Shown here in pieces: positions 27,026 to 35,507 of a stretch of DNA of 64,000 nucleotides (within the stretch, counting starts at the first letter, position 1; every line of letters begins with the position of its first letter). The DNA lies in the NCBI GenBank assembly GCA_023435725.1, contig JAEYRD010000216.1:1-64000 (forward strand), in the 5' to 3' direction. This DNA is from Pseudomonadota bacterium. Lineage in GTDB: Bacteria > Pseudomonadota > Alphaproteobacteria > Rhizobiales > Xanthobacteraceae. The notes beneath the pieces were generated by a model. The model saw only the letters and a program-made list of their open reading frames with translations, was not told the origin of the DNA and made no database searches. The position numbers were made by a program, and so were the translations under genes.

Positions 27026-28081
27026 ATGAATCAATCAGGCAACCTGCCGCGCTCGGGGCTCGGCTCGCTCGTGTTGATTGCGGCTGTGCTCGGAGGCGGC
27101 GCTGCCGCGTTCGCCTACGCTGCGGGCTGGCTCTCGCCCGGGCGCCTGACGCCTGAGCGAATGATCGCGGCGCTGACGCCTCCGAGCGGTGCACCGCTCG
27201 GCCACAGGCGAAATCATGCCAAGGGCATCTGCTTCAGCGGCGTGTTCGAGGCGAACGGAAACGGCGTGGAGCTCTCGGAGGCCAGAGTCTTCGAGCGAGG
27301 CACGTATCCGGCCCTGGGCCGCTTCAATCTCGGCACCGCCGACCCGAATGCCGTGGACGCAACCGTGCGCGTGCGCGGTTTGGGATTGCAGATCGCAACA
27401 GCGGACGGCGAGGAATGGCGGATGGCACTGATCAACCCGCCGGTCTTTGCAGTGTCGACGCCGCAGGCGTTTCATGAGCTGCTGATCGCATCCGGCGAGA
27501 AGGATCCGGAGGCGATGAAGACATTCATCCAGTCCAACCCGGAATTCGCCGCATTCGCGAGCTGGGCCAAGACGGCGCCCTGGACCGCCAGCTATGCGGA
27601 GGAGCCTTACCATGGGCTCAACAGCTTCATCTTCACGGATGCAAGGGGCGGCGAGCGGGCAGTGCGATGGTCGTTGCTCCCGACCGCGCAGGTTGTTCCG
27701 ATATCACAAGCCGAGCTGGAAAAACGCGGCCCGGATTTTCTCGAGCAGGAGATAACGGAGCGCATCCGGACCGCCGGCCCGCAACGCTGGATTATGGTCA
27801 CGACGGTCGCCGATCCCGGTGATCCGACCGCGGACCCGAGCAAGACCTGGCCCGAAGGCCGCCGGACGGTGCAGGTCGGAACGCTCGTCGTGCAGCGAAT
27901 CGAACAGGAGCGGGACGGGCCGTGCCGCGACATCAACTTCGATCCGACCGTGCTGCCGAAGGGAATTCGGGTGTCGGACGATCCTTTCCCGGCCGCGCGC
28001 TCGTCGGTCTACCGCAAGTCCTACGATCTTCGTGCGGCCGAAGCCAGCGACTATCCACGAACCGGGACCACGAAGCCATGA
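27026..28081 (+). CDS. Catalase-family (SrpA-like) heme peroxidase
   Basis: The product has 351 residues. An N-terminal hydrophobic helix (GLGSLVLIAAVLGGGAAAFAYAAGW) makes it membrane-anchored or periplasmic. The heme-peroxidase fold of the small catalase family is indicated by HRRNHAKGICFSGVFEANGNG (catalytic His region), ARVFERGTYPALGRFNLGTADP, RVRGLGLQI, a VFAVSTPQAFHELL block and the C-terminal heme-proximal FDPTVLPKGI and SSVYRKSYDLR. It probably reduces peroxides using electrons from the cytochrome b561 encoded next (ATGA overlap). AAGGA precedes the ATG at 27026. Confidence 0.88.
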   Translation: MNQSGNLPRSGLGSLVLIAAVLGGGAAAFAYAAGWLSPGRLTPERMIAALTPPSGAPLGHRRNHAKGICFSGVFEANGNGVELSEARVFERGTYPALGRFNLGTADPNAVDATVRVRGLGLQIATADGEEWRMALINPPVFAVSTPQAFHELLIASGEKDPEAMKTFIQSNPEFAAFASWAKTAPWTASYAEEPYHGLNSFIFTDARGGERAVRWSLLPTAQVVPISQAELEKRGPDFLEQEITERIRTAGPQRWIMVTTVADPGDPTADPSKTWPEGRRTVQVGTLVVQRIEQERDGPCRDINFDPTVLPKGIRVSDDPFPAARSSVYRKSYDLRAAEASDYPRTGTTKP

Positions 28082-28641
28082 GCAATGCTCCTCATCGTTT
28101 CGTCCTGTTCCAGCGGCTCCTGCACTGGCTGATGGCAGCGTGCATCATCGCTATGCTCTTCATGGGCGTCGGCATGGTGTCCACGGTGGCACCGACATAT
28201 CTGCCGCTCGTCCTGATCCACAAGACGCTCGGCGTTACGCTCCTGGTTCTCGTCGTGATCAGGCTGGCGCTGCGGCTCCATTACGGCGCGCCGCCATTGC
28301 CGGAAGATCTTCCGCCGGCGATCAAGCTGGGAGCGCGATTGTCACATCTGGCCCTCTATGGCTTCATGATCGTCATGCCGCTGCTTGGTCTCGGCATGCT
28401 CTGGGCCGCGGCTTACCCGGTTGTCCTGTATGGCGGGATTCAAATTCCGGCGTTGCTGCCGCAGAGCGATCGCGTGCACACGCTGCTGTGGAAAGCCCAT
28501 TTTTATCTGGGATTCGCGTTCTTTGCCCTCGTGCTGTTGCATCTGGCGGCAGCGCTGTTCCACGCCCTAGTCCGCCGCGACGGCGTCTTCGGGACGATCG
28601 CACTCTTTCCACTCCGGAACAGGACGACGCCGGCAGAATGA
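28078..28641 (+). CDS. Cytochrome b561 family membrane protein
   Basis: The product has 187 residues and four hydrophobic helices. It fits the prokaryotic cytochrome b561 family: the first helix begins FQRLLHWLMAACIIAM with a heme His, HKTLGVTLLVLVVIRLALRL carries the second, and the last helix has KAHFYLGFAFFALVLLHLAAALFHALVRRDGV with the final heme ligands. It would transfer electrons from the quinone pool to the periplasmic peroxidase of the overlapping upstream gene. This catalase-like plus b561 pairing recurs in proteobacteria. Confidence 0.9.
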   Translation: MSNAPHRFVLFQRLLHWLMAACIIAMLFMGVGMVSTVAPTYLPLVLIHKTLGVTLLVLVVIRLALRLHYGAPPLPEDLPPAIKLGARLSHLALYGFMIVMPLLGLGMLWAAAYPVVLYGGIQIPALLPQSDRVHTLLWKAHFYLGFAFFALVLLHLAAALFHALVRRDGVFGTIALFPLRNRTTPAE

Positions 28642-28669
28642 GCGCTCCGTGCGCCGGCGAAAGGAGCGG

Positions 28670-28999
28670 CTAAAGCTTTTTCAACCTCCAACAAGGATGA
28701 CGACAATGACCAAAACAGATATCCATAGCTGGCACTGCCGGCGTACTCCAATCAAAGTGCGGTCGGATGTCGGCGCCTCTTCTGCCACAGGCCTGGCAAA
28801 TGAAGCGCGACTCAAGATCCGATAGCCGCGCGTCGTCAGACCATCGATCCGCGCTCAGGGCAACGTTATGGCCGCACCGATAATCGGCGCGGTGGACAAG
28901 GACGCCCGGAACGCCCATCGCGCGCATCTGGCCGAGCGTTAGCTTTACCGACCGGCCGTCGGCTTCCGTAGGCGTGTGGCGTTGGATGCGGTGAGGCAT
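28670..28999 (-). CDS. Small Cys-containing protein, conserved-looking
   Basis: The product has 109 residues. The segment KLTLGQMRAMGVPGVLVHRADYRCGHNVALSADRW, followed by RLSDLESRFICQACGRRGADIRPHFDW, has the CxxH and CxxC pairs of a likely zinc site. I recognise this as a protein type very common in Bradyrhizobium with no known function. The tail after the DWSTP stretch (CFGHCRHPCWRLKKL) looks unlike the rest, so the 3' end may be altered by a frameshift. No clear ribosome site precedes the ATG at 28999. Confidence 0.6.
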   Translation of the reverse strand: MPHRIQRHTPTEADGRSVKLTLGQMRAMGVPGVLVHRADYRCGHNVALSADRWSDDARLSDLESRFICQACGRRGADIRPHFDWSTPAVPAMDICFGHCRHPCWRLKKL

Positions 29000-29365
29000 G
29001 TCAGCATCAAAGCCGCACGCGAGCCCTCGTAAGATTATCGATTCCTAGCGGTCCGGAACGCGTGCGAACCACCGCGGGTCGTGGGTGTTGACCGTGCAGT
29101 TATCCAGGGAACGCCGTACGTCGCGACCTAAATTGTCTAGTCATGAAGGGCCATAGGGTCGTCGCCTTGTTGGCCAAACCAAAATCCAAGCAACGCCCGT
29201 CACTTATAGCAAGTAGGTGCGTTGCTTTGGAAGCAACGATTTGATCCGCAAATTGATCTTGTGAGCTCGGAAGTCAAAGCACATGGTGCAGGACGTCTTT
29301 GAGCAGAAGGTCTCGGCTGAGCGCTAGGTGCCTTGGCTCACTAGGTGACCTTGGAGGGGCAGTCC
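29000..29365. other. Promoter region of the ABC importer operon
   Basis: About 365 bases without a gene. Its right part holds the bipartite LysR-type operator at 29221-29265, 100 bases before the permease start. The left part shows nothing recognisable beyond GC lower than coding DNA. Confidence 0.6.
29221..29265 (+). promoter_or_regulatory. LysR-type operator, copy 1 of 3 (ABC importer operon)
   Basis: GTTGC (29221-29225), seven bases, GCAAC (29233-29237), fourteen bases, then ATTGATCTTGTGAG (29252-29265). The first part is a T-N11-A inverted repeat of LysR type; in this copy the arms extend to eight pairs (CGTTGCTT/AAGCAACG). The second block lies ~29 bases further, as expected for an activation site near -35. 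The same arrangement with identical spacing occurs at 33381 and 37329. Confidence 0.75.
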
Positions 29366-30319
29366 GTGTTGAGGTATATCTCGAGGCGCCTGCTCTACGT
29401 CGCGCCTATAGCTCTCAGCGTGGCGCTCGTTTGCTTCCTGCTCGTGCACATTACACCGGGAGATCCGCTCGTTGCCGTGCTGCCGGCCGACGCCTCACAG
29501 GAACTGGCCCAGCAGCTAAGAAGCGCCTACGGCTTCGATAGGCCGCTGCCCGTACAGTTCGGAATGTGGATGTGGCGTGCGCTGCATGGCGATCTCGGTT
29601 CGTCTATCGCGACAGGACGCCCCGTCCTGCAGGAGGTCATGAATGCGGTCAGGAACACGATCACCTTAGCGGTTTTTGCAGCCGGTATCGGGTTTGCGTT
29701 TGGACTCTTCTTTGGATTAGTCGCGGGATACTATCGCGACACCTGGGTCGATAAAGTCGCGACATCCATTGCAATTGCCGGGGTGTCGGTGCCGCATTAC
29801 TGGCTCGGCATGGTTCTGGTGATCATCTTTTCGGTCCTGCTCAACTGGTTGCCGGCGGTTGGCGCCGGACCTGGCGGCTCGGCGGTCTGGGAATGGGACT
29901 GGGATCATCTGAAGTATTTGATCCTGCCGGCAATTACGATGTCCGTCATTCCTATGGGCATCGTAACGCGGACGATCCGGGCGTTGACCGGAGACATCTT
30001 GTCGCAAGATTTCGTCGAAGCCCTGCGCGCGAAAGGTCTGCAGGAGACGAAGGTTTTCCGACACGTGCTCAAGAACGCCGCGCCGACGGCTCTGGCGGTG
30101 ATGGGGCTGCAACTGGGCTACATGCTCGGCGGCTCGATCCTGATCGAGACAGTGTTCTCCTGGCCGGGCTCCGGCATGCTTCTGAACGCGGCGATCTTTC
30201 AGCGAGACCTGCCACTTTTGCAAGGTACCATCCTTGTGCTGGCGTTGTTCTTCGTCTTGCTCAACCTCCTCGTTGATATTGCGCAAGCGGCGATTGATCC
30301 GCGCATCAAGCGAGGCTGA
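29366..30319 (+). CDS. Peptide/nickel-type ABC importer permease (DppB-like)
   Basis: The product has 317 residues. GTG at 29366 is preferred because GGAGGGG lies six bases upstream; the GTG at 29345 is less well placed. The N-terminus LRYISRRLLYVAPIALSVAL and the GDPL motif of HITPGDPL are typical of DppB. The permease loop contact for the ATPase is in the EALRAKGLQETKVFRHVLKNAAPT stretch. Six membrane helices are visible. It forms the channel with the next gene product. Substrate: see the cassette's solute-binding protein at 37969. First gene under operator copy 1. Confidence 0.92.
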   Translation: MLRYISRRLLYVAPIALSVALVCFLLVHITPGDPLVAVLPADASQELAQQLRSAYGFDRPLPVQFGMWMWRALHGDLGSSIATGRPVLQEVMNAVRNTITLAVFAAGIGFAFGLFFGLVAGYYRDTWVDKVATSIAIAGVSVPHYWLGMVLVIIFSVLLNWLPAVGAGPGGSAVWEWDWDHLKYLILPAITMSVIPMGIVTRTIRALTGDILSQDFVEALRAKGLQETKVFRHVLKNAAPTALAVMGLQLGYMLGGSILIETVFSWPGSGMLLNAAIFQRDLPLLQGTILVLALFFVLLNLLVDIAQAAIDPRIKRG

Positions 30320-30324
30320 CCGAC

Positions 30325-31215
30325 ATGAGCGTGCTGGTTGAACATGTCGCTGTTCCGGTCTCGTCGAAGAATCAGGCTCGCGGCTACTGGACGACGGTTG
30401 GTCGCCGTATCCTGCGCGACAAGGTCTCGATGACGTGCGCGATTGTTCTACTGATCATCATTCTCGCTGCGATTTTCGCGCCTTACCTACACATCTCGGA
30501 TCCGTATCAAGGTTCGATGATCCGGCGCCTCCGGGGCATTGGCACCACAGGCTATCCGCTCGGCACGGACGAACTCGGACGTGATATGCTCGCCCGGCTT
30601 ATCTACGGCGGGCGGTTGTCTCTCGTGATCGGGATTCTGCCGGTATTCTTCGCCTTCGTCATTGGAACCTGTCTTGGTCTCATCGCGGGCTACGGCGGAG
30701 GCAAGCTCAATACCGCTATCATGCGAACGGTCGATGTCTTCTACGCGTTTCCCTCGGTGTTGCTGGCCATCGCGATATCCGGGGCTCTCGGTGCCGGCAT
30801 AGGAAATTCGATCGTTTCACTGACAATCGTGCTGGTGCCCCAGATAACCCGCGTCGCGGAGAGTGTTGCGACGGGCGTTCGCAACATGGACTATGTTGAA
30901 GCCGCTCGCGCGTCGGGGGCCGGTCCGCTGACGATCATGCGTGTGCACATCCTTGGCAACGTCCTTGGGAGCATCTTCGTCTATGCGACAGGCCTGATCT
31001 CGGTTTCGATGATCCTCGCTGCGGGCCTTTCCTTCCTCGGCCTCGGGACCAAGCCGCCGGAGCCGGAGTGGGGGCTCATGCTGAATACGCTCCGTACGGC
31101 GATCTATGTCAACCCCGGCGTAGCCGCGCTGCCGGGTGCCATGATCTTCGTCGTGTCGATCTGCTTCAATTTGCTGAGCGACGGGCTTCGCAGCGCGATG
31201 GACATCCGGAACTGA
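30325..31215 (+). CDS. Peptide/nickel-type ABC importer permease (DppC-like)
   Basis: The product has 296 residues. The N-terminal RRILRDKVSMTCAIVLLIIILAAIFAPYL helix and HPLGTDELGRD-type signature (here YPLGTDELGRDMLARLIYGGRLSL) define the DppC family. The ATPase-contact loop is EAARASGAGPLTIMRVHILGN. It starts six bases after the DppB-like stop. It pairs with that permease and the two ATPases downstream to import a small peptide-like or other organic solute. Confidence 0.93.
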   Translation: MSVLVEHVAVPVSSKNQARGYWTTVGRRILRDKVSMTCAIVLLIIILAAIFAPYLHISDPYQGSMIRRLRGIGTTGYPLGTDELGRDMLARLIYGGRLSLVIGILPVFFAFVIGTCLGLIAGYGGGKLNTAIMRTVDVFYAFPSVLLAIAISGALGAGIGNSIVSLTIVLVPQITRVAESVATGVRNMDYVEAARASGAGPLTIMRVHILGNVLGSIFVYATGLISVSMILAAGLSFLGLGTKPPEPEWGLMLNTLRTAIYVNPGVAALPGAMIFVVSICFNLLSDGLRSAMDIRN

Positions 31216-31219
31216 CGCG

Positions 31220-32284
31220 ATGACCGCTTCTTCCGAAAGGGCTGGCAGGCTAGAGCCATTGCAGGACGTTGGGGGCGAAGCGCAACCCTTGCTCGACGTA
31301 CGAGGTCTTACGAAGCACTTTCCGGTCCGCGGCGGGCTCTTTGAGCCGAGCAAGACCGTGCGGGCAGTGGACGACGTCAGCTTCGTTGTAGGCAAGGGCG
31401 AGACTGTCGGCGTCGTCGGCGAATCCGGCTGCGGAAAATCGACCACGGCACGGCTCCTGATGCATTTGATGCCGCTCAATTCCGGTGAGATCATCTTTGA
31501 CGGTAGGATGGTCGGTCGTGATTTGACCCTGCGCGAGTTGCGGCGCGGCATGCAGATGGTGTTTCAGGACAGCTACGCCTCGCTCAATCCTCGTTTGACG
31601 ATCGAGGACTCGGTTGTCTTCGGACCCAAGGTGAATGGGATGTCCGACCGCGCTGCCCGGTCGCTAGCGCGCGAGTTGTTGGAGAAGGTTGGGTTGCGGC
31701 CGGAGACATTCGCCAATCGCTACCCGCATGAGGTGTCCGGAGGGCAGCGTCAGCGCGTCAATATCGCCCGCGCACTTGCGCTGTCGCCACGTCTGCTCAT
31801 CCTTGACGAAGCGGTTTCGGCGCTCGACAAATCGGTCGAGGCCCAGGTGCTCAATCTTCTGGCCGATCTCAAACGCGAATTCGGCTTGACTTACCTCTTC
31901 ATCAGCCACGACCTGAATGTCGTCCGCTATATCTCCGATCGCGTGCTCGTCATGTATCTGGGTGAGACGGTCGAAGTCGGACCGGTCGATGACATCTGGG
32001 AAAATCCATCGCACCCTTACACACGGGCTTTGCTTGCGGCAATGCCATCTACGGACCCCGACAATCGGACGATTTCGCCTCCGCTTGCCGGCGATCCGCC
32101 GAACCCGATCGATCCGCCGTCAGGCTGCCGCTTTCACACCCGCTGTCCATTTGCCGAAGCGATCTGCGGCGAAAGCAAGCCGGGCCTCAGTGAGGTTGCA
32201 GCGAGCGGGCATCGGGCCGCTTGTTTTATGGTGATCCCCAACTCGGGCCACAGCAACGCGCCTGCTTCTCCTGCAGCGTTGTGA
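31220..32284 (+). CDS. Peptide-type ABC importer ATPase (DppF/OppF-like)
   Basis: The product has 354 residues. Walker A is GESGCGKSTTARLLM, the Q-loop QMVFQDSYASLNPR, the signature VSGGQRQRVNIARALA, Walker B LLILDEAVSALDKSVEAQ (note DEAVSALD as in OppF) and the switch His in FISHDLNVVRYI. The oligopeptide-transporter C-terminal domain follows with the conserved CRFHTRCPFAEAIC cysteines of the iron-sulfur-like motif. The gene starts four bases after the permease stop. Confidence 0.94.
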   Translation: MTASSERAGRLEPLQDVGGEAQPLLDVRGLTKHFPVRGGLFEPSKTVRAVDDVSFVVGKGETVGVVGESGCGKSTTARLLMHLMPLNSGEIIFDGRMVGRDLTLRELRRGMQMVFQDSYASLNPRLTIEDSVVFGPKVNGMSDRAARSLARELLEKVGLRPETFANRYPHEVSGGQRQRVNIARALALSPRLLILDEAVSALDKSVEAQVLNLLADLKREFGLTYLFISHDLNVVRYISDRVLVMYLGETVEVGPVDDIWENPSHPYTRALLAAMPSTDPDNRTISPPLAGDPPNPIDPPSGCRFHTRCPFAEAICGESKPGLSEVAASGHRAACFMVIPNSGHSNAPASPAAL

Positions 32285-32341
32285 CGACTAATGCGTGGGG
32301 ACGGTGCGTCCTCGCCTGAAGCATCAATCACCGGAGCTCCC

Positions 32342-33352
32342 ATGAGCAATCTCGTCGATGTTCGGAACCTTAAGGTGAGGTTCGATGGAGAGCGGACGGT
32401 TCACGCCGTAAACGGTGTCAGCCTGTCGTTAGGCGAGGGCGAGGTGCTTGGCTTGCTGGGCGAGTCGGGCTCGGGAAAGAGCGTGACGCTGCGCGCGCTG
32501 ATGCGGCTGTTGCCCATGAAGCGCACTCGGATCACTGGGACGATAGACGTCCTCGGCAGGAATGTCCTTGCAATGAATGAGGCCGAGCTATCCGCATTTC
32601 GCGGCCGCGCGGTTTCGATGATCTTCCAGGAGCCGGGGCTCGCACTGGATCCGGTCTACACGATCGGTCAGCAGATCGCCGAGTCCGTGATGAGGCACGA
32701 AGGAATAACGCGGTCGGCTGCCACGAAACGCGCGCTTGAAATGCTCGATGTGGTGCGCATCCCGTCGGCCAGACGCCGTCTGGACGCATACCCCCATGAG
32801 ATGTCGGGAGGAATGCGGCAGCGCGCCATGATCGCTTTGGCACTTGCCTGCAAGCCCAGCATTCTCCTGGCCGACGAGCCAACCACGGCGCTGGACGCGA
32901 CCGTGCAAATTCAGATCCTCTTGCTGTTGCGCGAGCTCCAGCGTGAGTTCGGTATGTCCGTCATTTTCGTGACCCACGACATTGGCGTCGCCATGGAAAT
33001 CTGCGACCGCGTGGCTGTCATGTACGCTGGCGAAATCGTCGAGCAAGGCACGCTTCGTCAGGTCGTGCGCGAGGCGGCACATCCCTACCCACGGGCGCTT
33101 TTGTCATCCACGGTTCATGGCGCAAGGCGTGGGGCTCGGCTCGAAGCCATTCCCGGAACGCCGCCTTCGCTCGACAAGGCTCCCGAGAGCTGTGCGTTCG
33201 TCCCCCGATGCCGCTTTGCTGAACGGCAGTGCACGGAGCGGGAGCCGCCAAATATCCGTATCGATGGTGAACATTTCGCGCGATGTATCTTGGCTAAAGC
33301 GAAAGGTGGTCAACTGGACGAAGTTGATTTTGGACGAGTCGTTCGCGCCTAG
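32342..33352 (+). CDS. Peptide-type ABC importer ATPase (DppD/OppD-like)
   Basis: The product has 336 residues. The start at 32342 (MSNLVDVRNLKVRF) is preferred over an upstream ATG at 32291, because family N-termini begin here. Walker A is GESGSGKSVTLRALM, the Q-loop SMIFQEPGLALDPV, the signature MSGGMRQRAMIALALA, Walker B ILLADEPTTALDATVQIQ and the switch His in FVTHDIGVAMEI. The C-terminal CAFVPRCRFAERQC cysteines fit OppD. Together with the previous ATPase it powers the importer; the operon ends here. Confidence 0.93.
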   Translation: MSNLVDVRNLKVRFDGERTVHAVNGVSLSLGEGEVLGLLGESGSGKSVTLRALMRLLPMKRTRITGTIDVLGRNVLAMNEAELSAFRGRAVSMIFQEPGLALDPVYTIGQQIAESVMRHEGITRSAATKRALEMLDVVRIPSARRRLDAYPHEMSGGMRQRAMIALALACKPSILLADEPTTALDATVQIQILLLLRELQREFGMSVIFVTHDIGVAMEICDRVAVMYAGEIVEQGTLRQVVREAAHPYPRALLSSTVHGARRGARLEAIPGTPPSLDKAPESCAFVPRCRFAERQCTEREPPNIRIDGEHFARCILAKAKGGQLDEVDFGRVVRA

Positions 33353-33380
33353 GTCGGTCCGGAAGGAAAACGCAGCGGCT

Positions 33381-33425
33381 GTTGCTCAAATGGCAACGAT
33401 CGGGTGCAAAGAATGATCTTGTTAG
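33381..33425 (+). promoter_or_regulatory. LysR-type operator, copy 2 of 3 (deaminase operon)
   Basis: GTTGC (33381-33385), seven bases, GCAAC (33393-33397), fourteen bases, then AATGATCTTGTTAG (33412-33425). The spacing equals copies 1 and 3 exactly; the second block differs from them at two positions. It lies 90 bases before the CnbZ-like gene, so that gene has its own promoter despite following the ABC operon. Confidence 0.72.
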
Positions 33426-33514
33426 ACCGCGTCTGCCTGTTCACTGTCGCGAATAGCGTGAGCACCTTGCGTTGTTTTTGCTGGTGAAACAAAACTCAAA
33501 CCAATGAGTAGGAA

Positions 33515-34267
33515 ATGACAGAGCTAGGTTCGTTCGGCGCGGGAACGTATAAATTCATTCCCGGAGTCTACCAGTATTCTGCGGGCGTGAAGGCTGACGA
33601 CGGGTTTGAGATCGTCCGCGTTCGATTCCACCGGCCCTTGGCTTTGTCGGACGGATTCTCCGCGGCTGCCGATCATCTCAAATTGGTTGGTCGCGGTGTC
33701 GAGGCATTCTGTGCTTGTGAGCTCAGATCGCCGGCGCCATTTACGGAGCAAGGGTTCACGGACTTCAACAAGGAGTATGTGGGCTGGCTCGACAAGTGGG
33801 GATTGGTCAAGGATGGCAAGAACCCCGTTGCGCGTACCAATGTTTGCCCCGAGGTCGATCCTCCCAAGAGGGTGAGCATGTATGCGTTCTCCTATACCCG
33901 TCCAGCCTCTTCTCAGGGAGGCGGCGGGTTTGTCGTCGCGGGCAGCGGTGAAGCGCCGGAAGGCAAGGCGAATTACCGGGATTTCGCGATCAGGCCTGGC
34001 GACCAATCGACCGAAGGCATGCTCGCGAAGTGTCGCTGGGTCCTTGGGGAAATGGAGCGGCGCATGAGCGCATTGGGTGCCGGATGGGCGACTGCGACGG
34101 GTGTGCATGTTTACACGGCCTACGAGCTTCATGCATTAATGAGGAGCGAGATCGCGCCTCGTGGCGCGGCGGCGAGCGGCTTGAGCTGGCATTTCTCAAG
34201 GCCGCCGGTGCAGGGTCTCGACTATGAGATGGATGTTCGCGGTGTCTCCGCGGAGTTTGTGATCTGA
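33515..34267 (+). CDS. CnbZ-like deaminase (RidA/YjgF superfamily)
   Basis: The product has 250 residues. The order of motifs (GSFGAGTYKFIPGVYQYSAGV, then AFCACELRSPAPFTEQGF, NPVARTNVCPEVDPP, FVVAGSGEAPEGKANYRD and the RidA-like ATATGVHVYTAYELHALMRSEI) is, from memory, that of 2-amino-5-chloromuconate deaminase CnbZ, which removes ammonia from 2-aminomuconate-type compounds. I could not verify this by search. The C-terminal part is clearly RidA-like. There is no aminophenol or nitroarene dioxygenase nearby, so the true substrate is probably another enamine or imine. It starts the operon with a double-RidA protein and an SDR. Confidence 0.72.
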   Translation: MTELGSFGAGTYKFIPGVYQYSAGVKADDGFEIVRVRFHRPLALSDGFSAAADHLKLVGRGVEAFCACELRSPAPFTEQGFTDFNKEYVGWLDKWGLVKDGKNPVARTNVCPEVDPPKRVSMYAFSYTRPASSQGGGGFVVAGSGEAPEGKANYRDFAIRPGDQSTEGMLAKCRWVLGEMERRMSALGAGWATATGVHVYTAYELHALMRSEIAPRGAAASGLSWHFSRPPVQGLDYEMDVRGVSAEFVI

Positions 34268-34293
34268 TCGGTTGATATGAAAGGTGCGCGGCG

Positions 34294-35484
34294 ATGTCTC
34301 GAGAGGTCATTTACACCGATCAACTCATGCGTCCGATCGCGCACTTTTCCCATGCCTCGCGCATCGAGAACGTGATCCATGTCGGTGCTTCGGCGGGCGT
34401 CTTTCCGGATTTGCGCTTGGCCGGTGACGATCCAGGCAGGGTTGACATGGAGGCGCAGACCCGCCGCATGTTCGCCAATCTGAGGACGACGCTGGCTTTG
34501 CTCGGCGGAAACATGTCGGATGTCGTTCGCCTGAAGGCCTACGTCGCTGATATGCGGGACATCCCGAAATATCTCGCCATCTACGCGGACGAGTTCCGGG
34601 AGTTCCGGCCTGCGCATAGCGTGGTTGGCTCATGGGACTTCCCGCTTCCCCAGGCGGCCGTGGAAATTGATACGACCGCGATTGTCGGGGGAAAGCACTC
34701 CGTGACGCCGAACGCGGGATTGAGTGCACTATCAGGTGCGAAGACAGGTGCGGTTGTCGTTGGCGAGTGGCACTACGCTTCGGCGTTGCCGATTGGAGAG
34801 GATGGCCAGCTGGCCGAACGCAGCGCCGGTGGGCAGATTTCAACGACGCTGCAGAATCTCAAGGTGATGCTCAGCGATGCGGGTTTCAGCATTGCCGATG
34901 TCTGCAATCTTCACGTCACGATCTCGGATATTCGCGACTACGACCTCGCTGTGAGTGAATTCGCGCGCTTCTTTGGCAATCTTTTCCCGACATGGACCGT
35001 GGTTGGCGCGCCTCTCGAAAGGCCCGAATTCTGCATCGGCATCGAATCCGTGGCTGTCAGGGGAGGAGGGCAGCCGATTTCGAGTGAATTCTCTCCACTC
35101 GTGCCGGGGCGGCCCGCACCGGCCATTTTGGCCGGCGATACTCTCTTCCTGAGTGGCCAGGGAACGCCCGGCGACGCAGATACGAGCGTGGAACTCCAGG
35201 CGAGGTCCGCCTGGAAGCGGCTTCATGCGTTAGTAGACGAGGCCGGATTTCCGCGGGACTCTCTGTTGCGCACCAATAATGTGCTGACGGACTGGCGCGA
35301 CTTTCAGGGATTCAATCGGGGTTACGGTCCTAACGTGGCCGAGCCCTACGTTCCCAGAGCGACGGTCCTTGGCAATCTGCCCGATAGGCGCGCCAGAGTA
35401 CAGACCGAGGGCATCGCACATCGTAATGGGAGCAAAGCCAAAATCGTCCAGGTCGCGCCCCTGGTCAAACAAGCCGGCGCTTAA
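34294..35484 (+). CDS. Tandem RidA/YjgF-domain protein
   Basis: The product has 396 residues, about three times a single RidA domain. RidA-type motifs recur: RRMFANLRTTLALLGGNMSDVVRLKAYVADMRD in the first third, LQNLKVMLSDAGFSIADVCNLHVTISDIRDY in the middle with PTWTVVGAPLERPEFCIGIESVAV, and RSAWKRLHALVDEAGFPRDSLLRTNNVLTDWRD in the last with PRATVLGNLPD. RidA proteins hydrolyse reactive enamine/imine intermediates to keto acids and ammonia; whether all domains retain the catalytic Arg is not clear. The gene follows the CnbZ-like gene by 26 bases. Confidence 0.82.
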   Translation: MSREVIYTDQLMRPIAHFSHASRIENVIHVGASAGVFPDLRLAGDDPGRVDMEAQTRRMFANLRTTLALLGGNMSDVVRLKAYVADMRDIPKYLAIYADEFREFRPAHSVVGSWDFPLPQAAVEIDTTAIVGGKHSVTPNAGLSALSGAKTGAVVVGEWHYASALPIGEDGQLAERSAGGQISTTLQNLKVMLSDAGFSIADVCNLHVTISDIRDYDLAVSEFARFFGNLFPTWTVVGAPLERPEFCIGIESVAVRGGGQPISSEFSPLVPGRPAPAILAGDTLFLSGQGTPGDADTSVELQARSAWKRLHALVDEAGFPRDSLLRTNNVLTDWRDFQGFNRGYGPNVAEPYVPRATVLGNLPDRRARVQTEGIAHRNGSKAKIVQVAPLVKQAGA

Positions 35485-35507
35485 GGCCTCGCAACAGGAA
35501 GGTAACC

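Noticed and set aside
29252..29265. ATTGATCTTGTGAG considered as a FixK/FNR box
   Set aside because: It has the TTGA half but no CAA half at N6 spacing; the conserved distance to GTTGC-N7-GCAAC makes a LysR operator the better reading.
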